Below are positions 1-13,300 of a DNA stretch of 64,000 nucleotides, one piece after another. Made by a program: the position numbers and the translations under genes. The DNA is from Procambarus clarkii. Its lineage: Eukaryota > Arthropoda > Malacostraca > Decapoda > Cambaridae. Within the stretch, counting starts at the first letter, position 1. Each line of letters opens with the position of its first letter. A model generated the notes under the pieces. The model was given only the letters and a program-made list of their open reading frames with translations, searched no databases and was not told the origin of the DNA. Location of the stretch: the NCBI RefSeq assembly GCF_040958095.1, contig NC_091219.1, positions 26,194,523 to 26,258,522 of the forward strand, in the 5' to 3' direction.

Positions 1-439
1 ATGTTCTATTCCACTCCATTATATCTTAAATTACTACAGAATGGTAAAATTCGTGAGTGAATGCCCATATATAATTAAAATTGAAATTGAAATAAGTTTA
101 TTGATGTACACATATATAATAATTTTAAGCCGTGTGAATAGAAATAGCCAGTAATTAGCTAACTGTATGTAATTACCTAGGTGTAGTTACAGATGAAAGC
201 AACGCTCGTGGTGTCCCATCTTCCCAGTACTCTTTGTCAAATAATTTGTATCTTTTTTTCTGATTTTCGCATTATTTTTTTAATTACTGCTGTGGGAACA
301 GAGACTAATAGTAATGGATTCGCACCTAGTCAATACTCCCTGGTCAGGATACGAACCCAGGATCCAGAACCCAGAACAAATCATTTGCAAATGGACTATA
401 GACACCACACCATGCCTCCATTTTCAAATTAGATATTTT

Positions 440-870
440 CAAAATATCCGACATTTCAGATATTTTGAAAACTGCAGGGGGGGTTTGGGCAAAATATGAC
501 CCATCGCTGTTTTCAGTAATTAGCATATTTTCGGTATAAAAGATCGTAATTTGAAAATGAAAATAGGTGCAGAGTCAGAATTCGGCTAAAAAATCACGCT
601 CAGGAGTCAACTTTTCGGATATTTTGAAAACTGCAGGGGGGTTTGGGCAAAATATGACCCATCGCAGTTTTTAGTAATTAGCATATTTTCGGTATAAAAG
701 ATCGTAATTTGAAAATGAAAATAGGTGCAGAGTCAGAATTCGGCTCAAAAATCACGCCCAGGAGTCAAATTTCCGACATTTCAGATATTTTGAAAACTGC
801 AGGGGGGTTTGGCCAAAGTATGACCCATCGCCGTTTTCAGTAATTAGCATATTTTCGGTATAAAAGATAT
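440..870. repeat. 159-166-bp tandem repeat, about 2.6 copies
   Basis: The block gatattttgaaaactgcag recurs at 459, 618 and 784, followed each time by ggtttgg, tatgacccatcgc, cagtaattagcatattttcg and gtataaaagat. Satellite-like unit length. Confidence 0.9.
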
Positions 871-2470
871 TGTTGTAGTGTAGTCAAGTTATACATGTAT
901 TTATGCTGTTGTAAATTATACAAGTTATACCTGCTTCATTAACATGGTCTGCAAAAATTATTTATTTGTTTCTACTATTAATTAAATAAATAGGTCCCCA
1001 TGCTGTTGGTGTCTTATTCCTCCTAGATCAGAAATAATAATTCACACACGTTTTGCCTTATTTGTATGCATGTGTGTATGTGCTTCTTATTTGTATGCAT
1101 GTGTGTATGTGCTTATTATTTGTGTGCATGTGCGCTAATGGTGGTGGTGTGTTGCTACAGTGAATTGAGTCTTACCATGAGGTAATGGTAAGACTTGTAT
1201 TAAACCACTTGTTTTTCAGTCTACAGGAAACATACCCAGAGAAGTGACCTCATCAACTGCAGGCAGGTAGTGTATGTTTTCAGTCTACAATATTAACATG
1301 CCTCAAATTCAAGAACTGAATCATGGTGGTTTTTAACAGAGCAATTCACATTGTTAGTGGAATATTAGTAAGTTTACTTGCATATATTATAGAATTAGTT
1401 TGGATCATTTCTGGTATGCATTAGTTTTTGTTGGTGTTATTTACAGCAAGAGGTCTATAGCCACTATCGATAGCAAAAGTAATGAACTGGGTTACTATAA
1501 CCAATGGGTTCAGGAAATGAAACCAAACATTCTTTTCACTAATGAGAATACAATGATAGCAAATATTACAGATTAAGATGCAGTGTTAAAATTTTATATT
1601 GTGCAGTATTTCAAATTAAAATGTTGGGAAAATTGTACAGATTTTGGCCAATATGTCACCTTGTATTAATTTCCCCAGTTGATAGTGTGTCGACCTCATA
1701 TGCATGTGATCCACGGTTCGAGAACTATATAGCCCAGGTGAATGAAATGTTTATTTCCACGGAAGTGTGGATGACAATTTATACTCGAGAAACCTATTAC
1801 AGTAAAAGTGACTACCTCATACTCTGGTCAAATGTGTTATTCACAGCAGTGACTGACATCATACCCTTCTCCTTCGACCTTCAGAAATGTGGCTCTTTGT
1901 TAGAGAGCCAGTCCTAGCCCGAGGGAAAATTTTGCTCTTCTAAATGTAACCATTTGCTCTTTTGTTACCCTGGCTAGTAGTAGTCATATCACACTATATA
2001 CATCTTGATACTATAGCAGATTAAATACATCATGACTATTCACAACTGATAAACTATGACAGTCCTGATACTACATCAGCACCTAGGTTCTCACTGTCAT
2101 TTTATTAATACAATACTGTACATAAACTAAACCAATAACATAGTACTGTATACGATGCTCTAAAATATTCCAATACTAACTTAAAGCAGACATATCCCAT
2201 TATTTTAGATGGTAATAGGAATGTCTTTATGACTCTGGGGGAAAATATAAATGAGCACAAAGATGCTCTTAAGACACTACATAGTGACAAAATTCTACCG
2301 AGAATTAGCAAAGTATACAAAGATTCAAATGTGGTGCCGATACAATTGTGAGAAGCCTCTGCGATGTGTCCCACCCTCTCCTGTATTTCTTTGAATTTAG
2401 CGGCAGCTAGGAAGATTGGTGTAATGTGAATCCACTGTGGGACTAAGAATGTACTGTTGTTTGTCATGTG
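871..2470. other. No gene recognised; short 34-bp repeat near 1057-1125
   Basis: It contains two to three copies of cttatttgtatgcatgtgtg, tatgtg. The 98-codon plus-strand ORF at 1621-1917 shows no domain or splice pattern I recognise. Confidence 0.4.
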
Positions 2471-2474
2471 TACC

Positions 2475-2710
2475 AACAGTGGCGCCTTGATTAATGAATT
2501 TAATCCGTTCCGGCACCGAGCTCGTCATGTGAAACACTCGTCTTGCGAAACGACAACAATACTGTCGTCGGAGACATCCGAGAACCGGCGAGAACGCTAG
2601 GAAGAACCATGTGGTTTGCTCGTTAATCGAGACAAATTTTCTGCAAGTGACTCGCTCGTTACTCGAAATGCTGTAACTGGAGTCGCTCGTCACTCAAGGT
2701 TCCACTCGAC
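2475..2710. repeat. Unclassified dispersed-type repeat (taatccgttcc motif)
   Basis: The text aatttaatccgttccggcac, followed by repeated 'ctcgt..tcg' phrases, resembles low-copy repeats found in many animal genomes. No second copy is visible in this window. Confidence 0.3.
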
Positions 2711-3049
2711 ACTATTTGGAAACATTTTGTGGTAAATGAATCATTATTAGTATGAAGTAATACCTTTTGTATTTAAGATGCAACACAAAATTAGTACTTT
2801 GTATCCATCTTGTCCAAATCATTCAAATTTACATGAAGTACTTATCAAAAGAAGGCACCAGGCCAGGGGGGGAGGGGGTTCTATGTAGCAGAATTTACAT
2901 CAAATTGTTTCCATTTCCATCACACTTCCTCTTGGACTCGCTGCCTATTAACCTGTTGTTAAGCACCCTGAATAACATTTAGATACAAGATATAATTGAC
3001 GTCTAAGACACTTATCGCTTAACAATGAAAGGCACTATGGTATTACACA

Positions 3050-4369
3050 AGGATTCAACATTTATTGTTTTATATAAAAAAGAACACTACATAATTAAAT
3101 GTTTATTTATACATTTTAAATACAAAATCAAATTTTTTTGCAGAATATACTTAAACTACTTTGACTAAGTTATCACAGCTCAAATGGTAATGTTTAATAA
3201 AATATAGTAAATAAACATACAGCATAGTGCAAAATGTAGGCCCTAATCTCACTTTATGCAAGACTATATGTTCTTGAGATTATAACATACTTCTTCACGA
3301 ACCTTTAACTATAATTATATTTCACAACCATTTACACAATACATACTTGAATAGCAATAGAACTTTAGGAATTAAACTAAATAACTTCAATGAAATTTAC
3401 AGCACATTTACATTTGCAAACCCTTCAAGGTCCATATTACTGGCACAGTAATATTTATTGTGATGTGTTAGACCGTAAGACAATGCTTCTTGTGACCTCG
3501 GTTATAAAAAACGACAATAAATTAGTAACTTGATTACAATAATAACACTATTCCTGCAGAATTCACATACTATTTATTCAATGGACTCCCCAATAGAGAT
3601 TACTAACTAAAAAATTCATAGCTATCTTTTATAATTCAAAAGGCACTAAGGCTGGAAAGTTATTAAATACAGTTCATGGTACAGACCAGCCAGAAAAGTC
3701 CTAGATATCATTCAAGAGCAAACTGCCCTGAACTTGAGGGGGACCTCAACAAGACTGACACACTTCCTGTGTGTCACACGCTGTGCATACCTGTACCTAG
3801 GATATTTAATAAATCCTCTAGGTAGTCAAGTGGTTTAATGGTTGGGAATCCTATACACACACTAATGTAGTACAATTTTCAAAAGAAACAAATATAATTT
3901 GCAATGCATCCATGTAACCTCAGAGTTTCAGGCAAATCCAAATTATCAAAAAGATCAAAACTTGTGCAATTAGCAAGATGCCTCGGCAATTGCACAACAT
4001 ATCTTTAAAATCAAGATGATTTTTCTTGGAAAGAGTTAACTGCACCCCCCTGCTTCCCTCCCATCTACTAAAAGTAAATCACCAGAGTATAATCAAAGCA
4101 AATAATTATCAAATGAAAGTGTTTGCCCAACACGGCTATATAACAGCATTGCCAAATTGATACAAAAAATTACTGTACTGTACATTCAAACAACATTAAT
4201 ACAGTACAAAATGGCATAAACAAAAATTTGCAAGGTGCAATACTGTAAATCAACTTGTAACGAGTGTATCTTACTGAAGGAAGCTAGCTTACCAGTATCT
4301 CTGCACATCATTATGCAACATGGAATGCTACTTAAGTTGCCGAAACATTTCTTCCACTTTCCAAGCCTT
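3050..4369 (-). other. Probable 3' UTR and downstream flank of acid ceramidase
   Basis: AT-rich sequence follows the TAA at 4370-4372 on the minus strand. AATAAA polyadenylation signals (TTTATT on the plus strand) occur at 3573-3578, 3454-3459, 3102-3107 and 3061-3066. Which one is used cannot be told. The short ORFs here have no family features. Confidence 0.4.
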
Positions 4370-7300
4370 TTACCAAGGCCAACAAGGATCTGGGCACTGA
4401 CGAGTCCATCCCTGGAGCTCACCTGATCTGACCTCCATTAAGGCAGTATACACAGTCTCCTGGAAAAAAAAGAAGACATTACCTGTATTAAAATTGTTTA
4501 ACTACTGTACTATGCATTTAACTTTGATTTATTTAGAAATGGTATATGCAGAGCAGACCAAGTAAACAAAAGTGCCTACAAATTTTAGATATTCTTTTAC
4601 AAAAAAAGAGGGGTAGAGGGATTGAATACACAAACTAGGGGGAAAAAAGTGCCAAAATCATTGGAAATTTTAAAATGTCACGACAGATAACAAGGAAGAC
4701 AGGACATCCCGAGTATCTCTCGTATCCTGTAACACTACTGAGGCAATTCCACACACAACCCCACCATCCTACTTCACAGCTGTGCACACAAGTTTTCATC
4801 TGGTCACTGACCTGTTCAAGTGCACAATTATTCGACCAAAGAATTGAAATTAAAATTGATCATTACCGAACAGTCTTTGTGTAATAATCACAAGTATAAT
4901 CCTGTGTTTGATTACTGTTGACCTCATTATATGACCTAACAATCTACAGCTGACCTGGCTCCATACTACAATGCAGAACAATACATGTATATACTACCTT
5001 ATTCAAAACAGGTTTTGTTGACAGGACATTATAAATGAGACTCAGCGATGCATTGATTTGTCCATTCTCTGTCATACATTGGATTGCTGGTGTTCTGCGA
5101 TCATCAAAAAATGGAGGGTTTTTCCAGTGGTCGTAATTTGTCTGGACAAGGAACCAAGATCCAGATCCAGTTTTCTCTGATCCAAGAGTTACGAGATCAG
5201 CATTATCTCTATCACGTGTGATGATGCATCCCTGAAATTTTAAACACAGTATATACATAGCAATAAAGATTCAGCAAAGTAAAGCTTCAATCAAAACACA
5301 CACACTCAAAAACTCACTCTTAAATTTGAAGACAAGAAAATATTTGGACAACGAGCAAAAAATATTACATGGGTGGAGAAAGTTTTAAAAGGTTGACTCT
5401 TTATTGTGCCCCCCCAAACTGAACGAGTGCACATTATTTACAAGAAATGCTGATAAAAAATAAAGCTGAAAATAAATTTTTAGAATGGAATAATCTTCAT
5501 GTGAAAGGTGTGTGTTCCAAAATAGCTGCTAGTTTAATGGGTGCATTTGGATAAGGGTCCTGGTAGTACATTCGCGTTCGTTCTCGACGCACAACTGAGA
5601 TTCCCAGGCTGGACAGAAATGGTTGGGCACATTTCCTTTCACCTAATGCCTCTGTTCACCTAGCAGTGAGTAGGTACTCACTCAGGAGTTAGTCAGCTTG
5701 TTGTGGGGTTGCATTCTGGGTGGGATTAGTAATTCGGTCTTGTGGGGGAGGAGGACCTCAATAAAGGCCAAACATATGAACACACTCTGGCTGCCTGTCC
5801 CTCGACAGTGAATTATTATAATTATTATTTGATAAAATTTGTAAAGACATGACACCATGAGCATAGCTCTCCCATCCTGTAACTACAACTACATCCTGTA
5901 AGTAATTTTTGGAAATTCAACACGATTGTAAATAAATATATGTACACAAGTGTCCCGGTAGTACAATCAGATTGATGCTCGACTCACAATTGGGAATTCT
6001 CGGTTCGAATGCCGGCCGAAGCAAAAATAGCTGGGCATGTTTCCCCATCACTTAATGCCCCTGTTCACCTACAAGTCAATAGGCACCCAGGAGTTAGTCT
6101 GCTTGTTGTGGGGTCGCATCCTGGGAAAGGTTAGCAATTTGATCTGGGGACAGGGGGTGGGGTGGGGTGGGGTGGAGACCTGATATAAGCCTAACACACA
6201 TACGTGTATATACACACTGGCTGGTTGTTCCCTGACAAAATGAATTACTATTATTATAATGAACATACTTTTAAAAAAATATATATAGCATATTGTGTGC
6301 ACACACGTATACACAAGTATATGTTCACACTTCCATTTTCCATTAAATCGGTTTAAACATCACTCTGACCCCATACTCATCCAGACTTGTACATCTTCCT
6401 TGCAAGCCAACAATTACTCATCCTCTAGAGATTTGAAAACAGCCCTTAGTCACAATATTATGTATAATAAACTCTAATTCTAGCTTGGCATTTCTTTCTC
6501 TAATATTGTTATCTCTTTGCACACTACACACACAGCCATCTCTAAATATCCATACATTCCCACAACTTGCTGTGCAATCCCAAATCGTCACTTATTCTCG
6601 CATCGAATGGGCTTCTCTACCACTTATTTCTCCCTACTTGTGCATGCAACAAGCATATCTTTACACATTTAGAATATTTTAAAATTAATTTCCCTAACAC
6701 GATAAAACTGACCTTGCAGAAATCAAGGAACATTCAAGCTTGCTTGGAAAAATTCATGTCTAAGGCGTGGACTTTAACGACCCTTTTTAACTTCTTAAGC
6801 AGACTTAAGACAGTCTTCTTGGAAGACTGTCTTCCAAGACAACATTCAAATCATCTGGTCTAAAGAATGAATGGAAGATATGATGTATAGTATTCACCAT
6901 ACTGTTGACTGGAATGTATTTAATATTTCCTGATGGGAAATGTTTTGTCACATACCTCTCCTGGTTGTGCACCACCGAGTATGAAGTAAACGGGAGCCAT
7001 GAGTCTCGTCTTCATTAGCTTCGTCTGTGCTTCCTTGTAGCTACTAGCCACCTCAAGGACTTCACGTGTCAAGAATGACACCCAGCTGAGAATTATTGTA
7101 TAACATATTATAAGCATAAAACTTACAAATACTTATATTACAATACAGTATATTTATATTTAATACCTTTCTTATAATATAAAATAATTTAAGAATATGC
7201 CTTTTATTTTGTGAATACACTGTATTACATTTTTGGTCACCCCCCCCCAAAAAAAAAGGCAGCATACATTATTTAAATAATACAATCAGATGGATTAGAG

Positions 7301-10300
7301 TGATTAGTGATTCCCTAAATTTCTTCCCACTTCCACAACCTATGAAAGTGAGAAATGGAGTCAAAGCAATGAATGCACAAGTCCAGACTGCTAACTACCA
7401 CATACCTCTGCTCATGATCATCAAAGAGAATCCACTCCAGCAGCCCCATGAATCCTCCATTCAGAGCAAATCGTTTGTCCAGGGAGAATGTAAACTTGTC
7501 CTATTTATGAACAAACAAAACACTTGTACAGTATATATAGTAGTAGTACTATAATGAGAAAGAATACCAATCAATAAAGCAATTATAATGACCATGATAA
7601 CATTGTTGGCAAGAACTTTCTTTGGCCTCCAATTAGTCAAAAGTGGTAAAAAAGTGGTGTTCAGTACGCACCTCTTTAACAGCTGTCAACACACCAACAT
7701 ACCCAGCAAAGCTCAGAGAACGGAAGAGTGTCGTTCCATTTTTCTTCCAGTTCAACTGAACTGTTAGTGGTTTCAGCTTCTCGGCAACTTTCCAGGTGTG
7801 GTTCTTTTTATCCCATCTAGAAAGTAAAAGGACACCATTGAAGATTGACTCATTTATAGTTTCTCCAATTCAGTTTCAACCCTCATTTTCATTCCAATTG
7901 CAAAAACCATAGATCCTTTTAACCTCTACACACATTCTGTGAAACTTCTTAAACATCAAAGCATGTTACATTCAAGCTATTTTATCAGGTAACAGATTGG
8001 GCAACATGATTCCTAGTGCACCATGTAAATACAACACATTCGTGTGGACTGTTCCTGATAACACTCATTCACTAATGCCATCACACAAAGCATATTGTCA
8101 CAATTCACATTTACATTTTACACACACACATACACAGGGGTGGACAAAGACAAACTCTTCAGCATGGATGGAACACGAACAAGGGGACACAGGTGGAAAC
8201 TTAGTACCCAAATAAGCCACACAGAGAGATTAGACAGAAATTTTTCAGTGTCAGAGTAGTAAGTAAATGGAATGCACTAGGAAGTGATGTGGTGGAGGCT
8301 GACTCCATACACAGTTTCAAATGTAGATATGATAGAGCCCAGTAGGCTCAGGAATCTGTACAACAGTTGAGAGGTGGGACCAAAGAGACAAAGCTCAACC
8401 TCCACAAGCACAAATAGGCGAGTACAAATAGGGTGAATACACACACAAGCATCTTTTGAATGCATCATTAGCAGGCATTCATTGCCCCTACACCAGTCAT
8501 CAATAAAGGTTTCCTCCCTCAATCCTTGCCACCATTCCACTCTTTATTCTCGCTTCCTGTAAGCTTTGTCATCTCTCCGGAACTCGAGACTTTCACAAAA
8601 TAAGAAACCTCAATCTTCATAACACACTTACAGGCTTCAGCTACCATCTTTCAAGAGACAGTATTTTGTATATAACCACCAGGGATTTGGCTTCAAGTCT
8701 GATGCACTAGTGATTAAATTTAGTGCTACGTATAAATTAAAACTGGCAAAATGGAGGTGTATACAAGTATGACATGCACAGGAATGTAACATACATATAT
8801 ATATACTGTACATACATATATACAACAGCAAATTATACAAACCCCAAAAACACTCCAGTATCGAGGTTTCTACCATGATACAAGTATCCACTAGGATCCT
8901 GAGCAATAATAGAGGTACACAGTGTGAATGCCTCATAGAAAATGTTGTACATTGTGATGGTGCTCAAAGGTAATTCTGAGAATGTCGAGATGCCTACCAA
9001 CTCCTCGTAGAAAGGATATGGTAGAGTGGTGGCCACCTAATTAAGCAGAAAAGAAAGTATTATTTATTATCTGTATTTACAAGCAAAATTATATTGCCAC
9101 CATATACAATACCCGTATATGTAAAAAACCTTACAGTGCTTACTTGATTTGTTGAACTACTGTACAGTATATGGGAATGTGTCACATTCTGAATACAGTA
9201 CAAGAAAGTTTGGCTTGCCTAGAGACCATAAAACAGGCATTGTCATTCAGCAGTTTCAAGCCCAATTTTAGACCTTATTTCTGTAGATCGTTCTATTGAT
9301 ATTCCACCATTTATCAAGATGACCATTGCATTTAAAATAATCGATTGTTATATTTTTGGAATGTGTAATATTTTAGTTTTTACTATAATAATTTAAGATT
9401 AATTACAAAACAGACAGGCAATATGGAGAAGCCTACCATACATGTTTTGTATACACTCAATTTGCCCCCCCACACAATTTACCAAATGATTTCAGTATAT
9501 AGCACTGCCCCTTGAACAATAAATCCAGACTTAAAAAGTTTTGGCCATCTACTAACTGAAAATTTAGTCAGAAAATTAAAGACCCTTGATAAAAAAAAAA
9601 GATGCAATCTTAACTTGAAATATTGGAAACTGCCGAATTATTAAACAATTATTTAGCCTAACAAAAAGAATTTAAAGAATACAGTACTTAGATTTAAGTT
9701 ATTTACCTTTGAGAGATTATTCATGATTATCTTGAATAATAAACAATTATTTAGCCTAACAAAAAGAATTTAAAGAATACAGTACTTAGATTTAAGTTAT
9801 TTACCTTTGAGAGATTATTCATGATTATCTTGAATAATAAACAATTATTTAGCCTAACAAAAAGAATTTAAAGAATACAGTACTTAGATTTAAGTTATTT
9901 ACCTTTGAGAGATTATTCATGATTATCTTGAATATCGTCTCGCCCACAACTGATTTGATAAGATCCTTGACGTCATCTATCAAAGCCACAAGCTGAAATT
10001 TGAAATATTATTTAAATACAATGCATAATTGTCAAGATAATTCATCGTCTTGTAAATGTATGTTACAGAAACAGTAGAACACAATGCCTAATTCTAAGTC
10101 TATTGACCACACTTCAGATAATACACCATGCCATAACTGGCCCACTTGCACTGATGAAAAGTATTAACAAACAGAATTACTGTAATTAAATTAATTAAAA
10201 GCAAGATCTCTAAACTGAGATGGTACGGTAAAAATAAGCTTGAATTTTAGAAAAGCTTGAATAAGGAGTTCAACCATCACTACCTCGACGTTTCTACTTC

Positions 10301-13300
10301 ACTCAACACACGTACCACTAGCACACGATGGTTACTATTATGTACTGCAATCAATAGAATTTGCAACAGCACAATTTTCATCAGATTTAGTAGCTTGTGG
10401 CAATAAATTTGCTCCATGTGACAACAAAAAGGTTTCTCCACTATGATCACTGTAGATCACACCATAAGGTCAATAAAATCCAGACATTCTTATGAGAATC
10501 AGTATTTACCCGAGGGGCCACTCTCTCTCTAATGGCCTCGACAAGGACAGGAATGCGGTGGGTCGTCACAAGTAAATATATATATACAGTACCACTATAT
10601 ACCACTCATTGTTATGTTGTGAATTTTTAATATCCCCCTCTGGTTACCCTCAGGGAAATATGAAAAATATTCTCTCCACCTACTTTTAATCTTCTGTTCA
10701 CCATTTATCATTACTTATTGCATTAAAATACATATTTAATTAATTATTGAAGTATGCTTTGAATACCTGGGGACCCTTATCTGCCATGAGTGGTGCCCAA
10801 CGTTGGAGCGGAGAAAGGTCCAGATCCACATCGTAAACTGGCACTTCAAAGCTGCCAAGAAAGTGTTGAATTGCAATTTAAATAATATATACAATACTGA
10901 ACCGTACATGCAATCTTGAAAATATACTAAGTATATACAAGACATTTATTCTTTAACACGGATACTAAATGGATAGAATATAAAGCCATATTAATTCTTT
11001 TTGCAAAATGAGCAAAATTACAAATTTCTTTTACTAATACTTTCATGTGTTTAAAAGTGAGATTGCTGATAAAGTTGTGAAAACTTCACATGATTACTAT
11101 TTGGAATGATTGAATATGGACATACTGTATACTATTAACATATTTAGAATCATATACCACACCCACTACATATATACTAAAGTCATTGATATTAAACATT
11201 ATATATTCTTGAATAAATAACCCAACCTACACATGTAAAATACAATAATATGAAAGGGATGACATTTTGGTTTGCCATAAACCCTCATCAGGATGGACCT
11301 AAAAACTGTCACTTCCATTCCACATGTGGAAGTTTGGTTGGTTATTTCAGCCATGTTATTGTGAGTTTCTCTGCTTACGTTCTTGAGCTATAGTAAGTAG
11401 CTATAGTTCAGTATTGTTAGGTCTATAATCCAGTCACTGGTTCCCTGTGATTGGGGTTTACCAAGAGCCTCAAGATATGATGTGACAGAATTCACTATAA
11501 TATAATACTACCGGTATATGAAAAGAATATTGTACCCGATGACCATACCACACATCAGAAAATGAAGAAATGACAATGTTTCGGTCCATACTGGACCATT
11601 ATCAAGTCGAGTGATGACTGGATAATGGTCTGGAACAGACCGAATCTTTGTCCATTCTTCATTTGTGTGGTTTGGTCATCATTTCTTCAGCCATGTTACT
11701 GTGACTCATTTCTGAACATTGGACCTTGTATGATATGACATTCAATCTAATAGTTACTGTAGGTCATTAAAGCTATAAAACTGAATAGTGGTTACACTCA
11801 CTGTTTATCTGGAGGATATGCACCACTTTCACAACCCTGAAACTAATAAATTATTATTATTATTAAATATTCATTACCAGAATGAAATACATATAATTAC
11901 TGCAACAATCATGAATTATATTTACACAAACTAAAACAGCAAGACATGGCTATACGAGCGTATCGTTCGAGTTACGATAAATGGCTACAACCAATGACCA
12001 ATGATAATGTGTTCATAAAAAATTTCAGTTCAGGAGAGCAAAGGATAGTAACATCGTGTTGAGAAACAAAGCAAGACAAGAGGACCTAAGTGGGAGCTAA
12101 AAATGGAAAAAAAAAGGGAATGTAAGTAAATACTGTACCCTTACCTTATACAGTTGCTCAACAAGTGGAATGCACTGCAAAAAAAGATATGGAAGCCATC
12201 TACATTCGCAACTTTAAGGCCAGATTCAATGAAGAATTAGATCATATAATAGTTAAACTGTAAGAGTTACAACAAGGCCGCTAGGCAGAACCTAAATGTA
12301 GGACCTCGCTTCCCCTGTAGTCGCCAACTGGCAAGTACCAAAACATCGTACACAAGTTAATTCATCAAAGGATTTCAAAAGCTACCTCGCTTACTACCCC
12401 AATGAAAAATCATTGGAGCCTAACACAGCAAAACCTAAGATAATACACCCTAACCTGTGAAGAGGGCCACACATGCTTTACAGACACCTTGGGACCGAGA
12501 CTGAACGAATCTCCCGTTGTGTCTGGATGAGTGGTTCGTCATCCAGAAAAGCGAGTGGGCGGAAAACAATTAACAATTTTGTTGCAGAAATTTTACCGAA
12601 TTTTGTTTGTACTCACCAACATGAGAAGTTTCTGATCTACTTGTTAACTTTAAGATTATAGTTGATGGGGCATTGTTATTTAGAAAAGGTGGTGGTGGAT
12701 GATATTATTGGGTTGACTGATGAATGGTGATGAGGTAACCTTAGCAGGCTGCCGTTCACCATGTACTCTAGTGTACCTAATGCCATGGCAGAGTTGAAAG
12801 CTTCCCAGCCATCCATTGTCTATGTGGAGGCTCATTGTGCAGGGGACCCAGTGGATGGAAATGTCATATCTTTCCGAATGAAATTCATGGAGAAGTTGAA
12901 GACAAAGGTAGACAAGCTCTTTACATGTTTCAGTGTAGAATTATATATTTAAATATGTACGTATGTTTCTGCCCGAAATGCTATGCCTCTTAGTAGCTTT
13001 ACAGGAATGTAAGAACACCAATGTAATGTTCTTTCACAACCAATGCACCTTCTTGTTTATAAATAAATAAAATAGCATGAAATCACATTTTTGGAGTTGC
13101 TGCAAAATGTGCATTTCCAAACTACAGTAGTTGTATTACGAGTATATGAAAAGAGCTTGCTACAAAATATATAATTCAACAGCCAATATAGACAGTTGGG
13201 ATCAGTAGTTCTAATTCAGTGGGACTTCGAGACATGCCAATGGGACATTACCAATTAAATCGAACATCTCTGAAGTCCTTCTTACATCCCCCCAAAAATA

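Noticed and set aside
1621-1917. 98-codon ORF as a gene
   Set aside because: No motif, no splice context and no similarity I can recognise; its length is within chance for AT-rich sequence.
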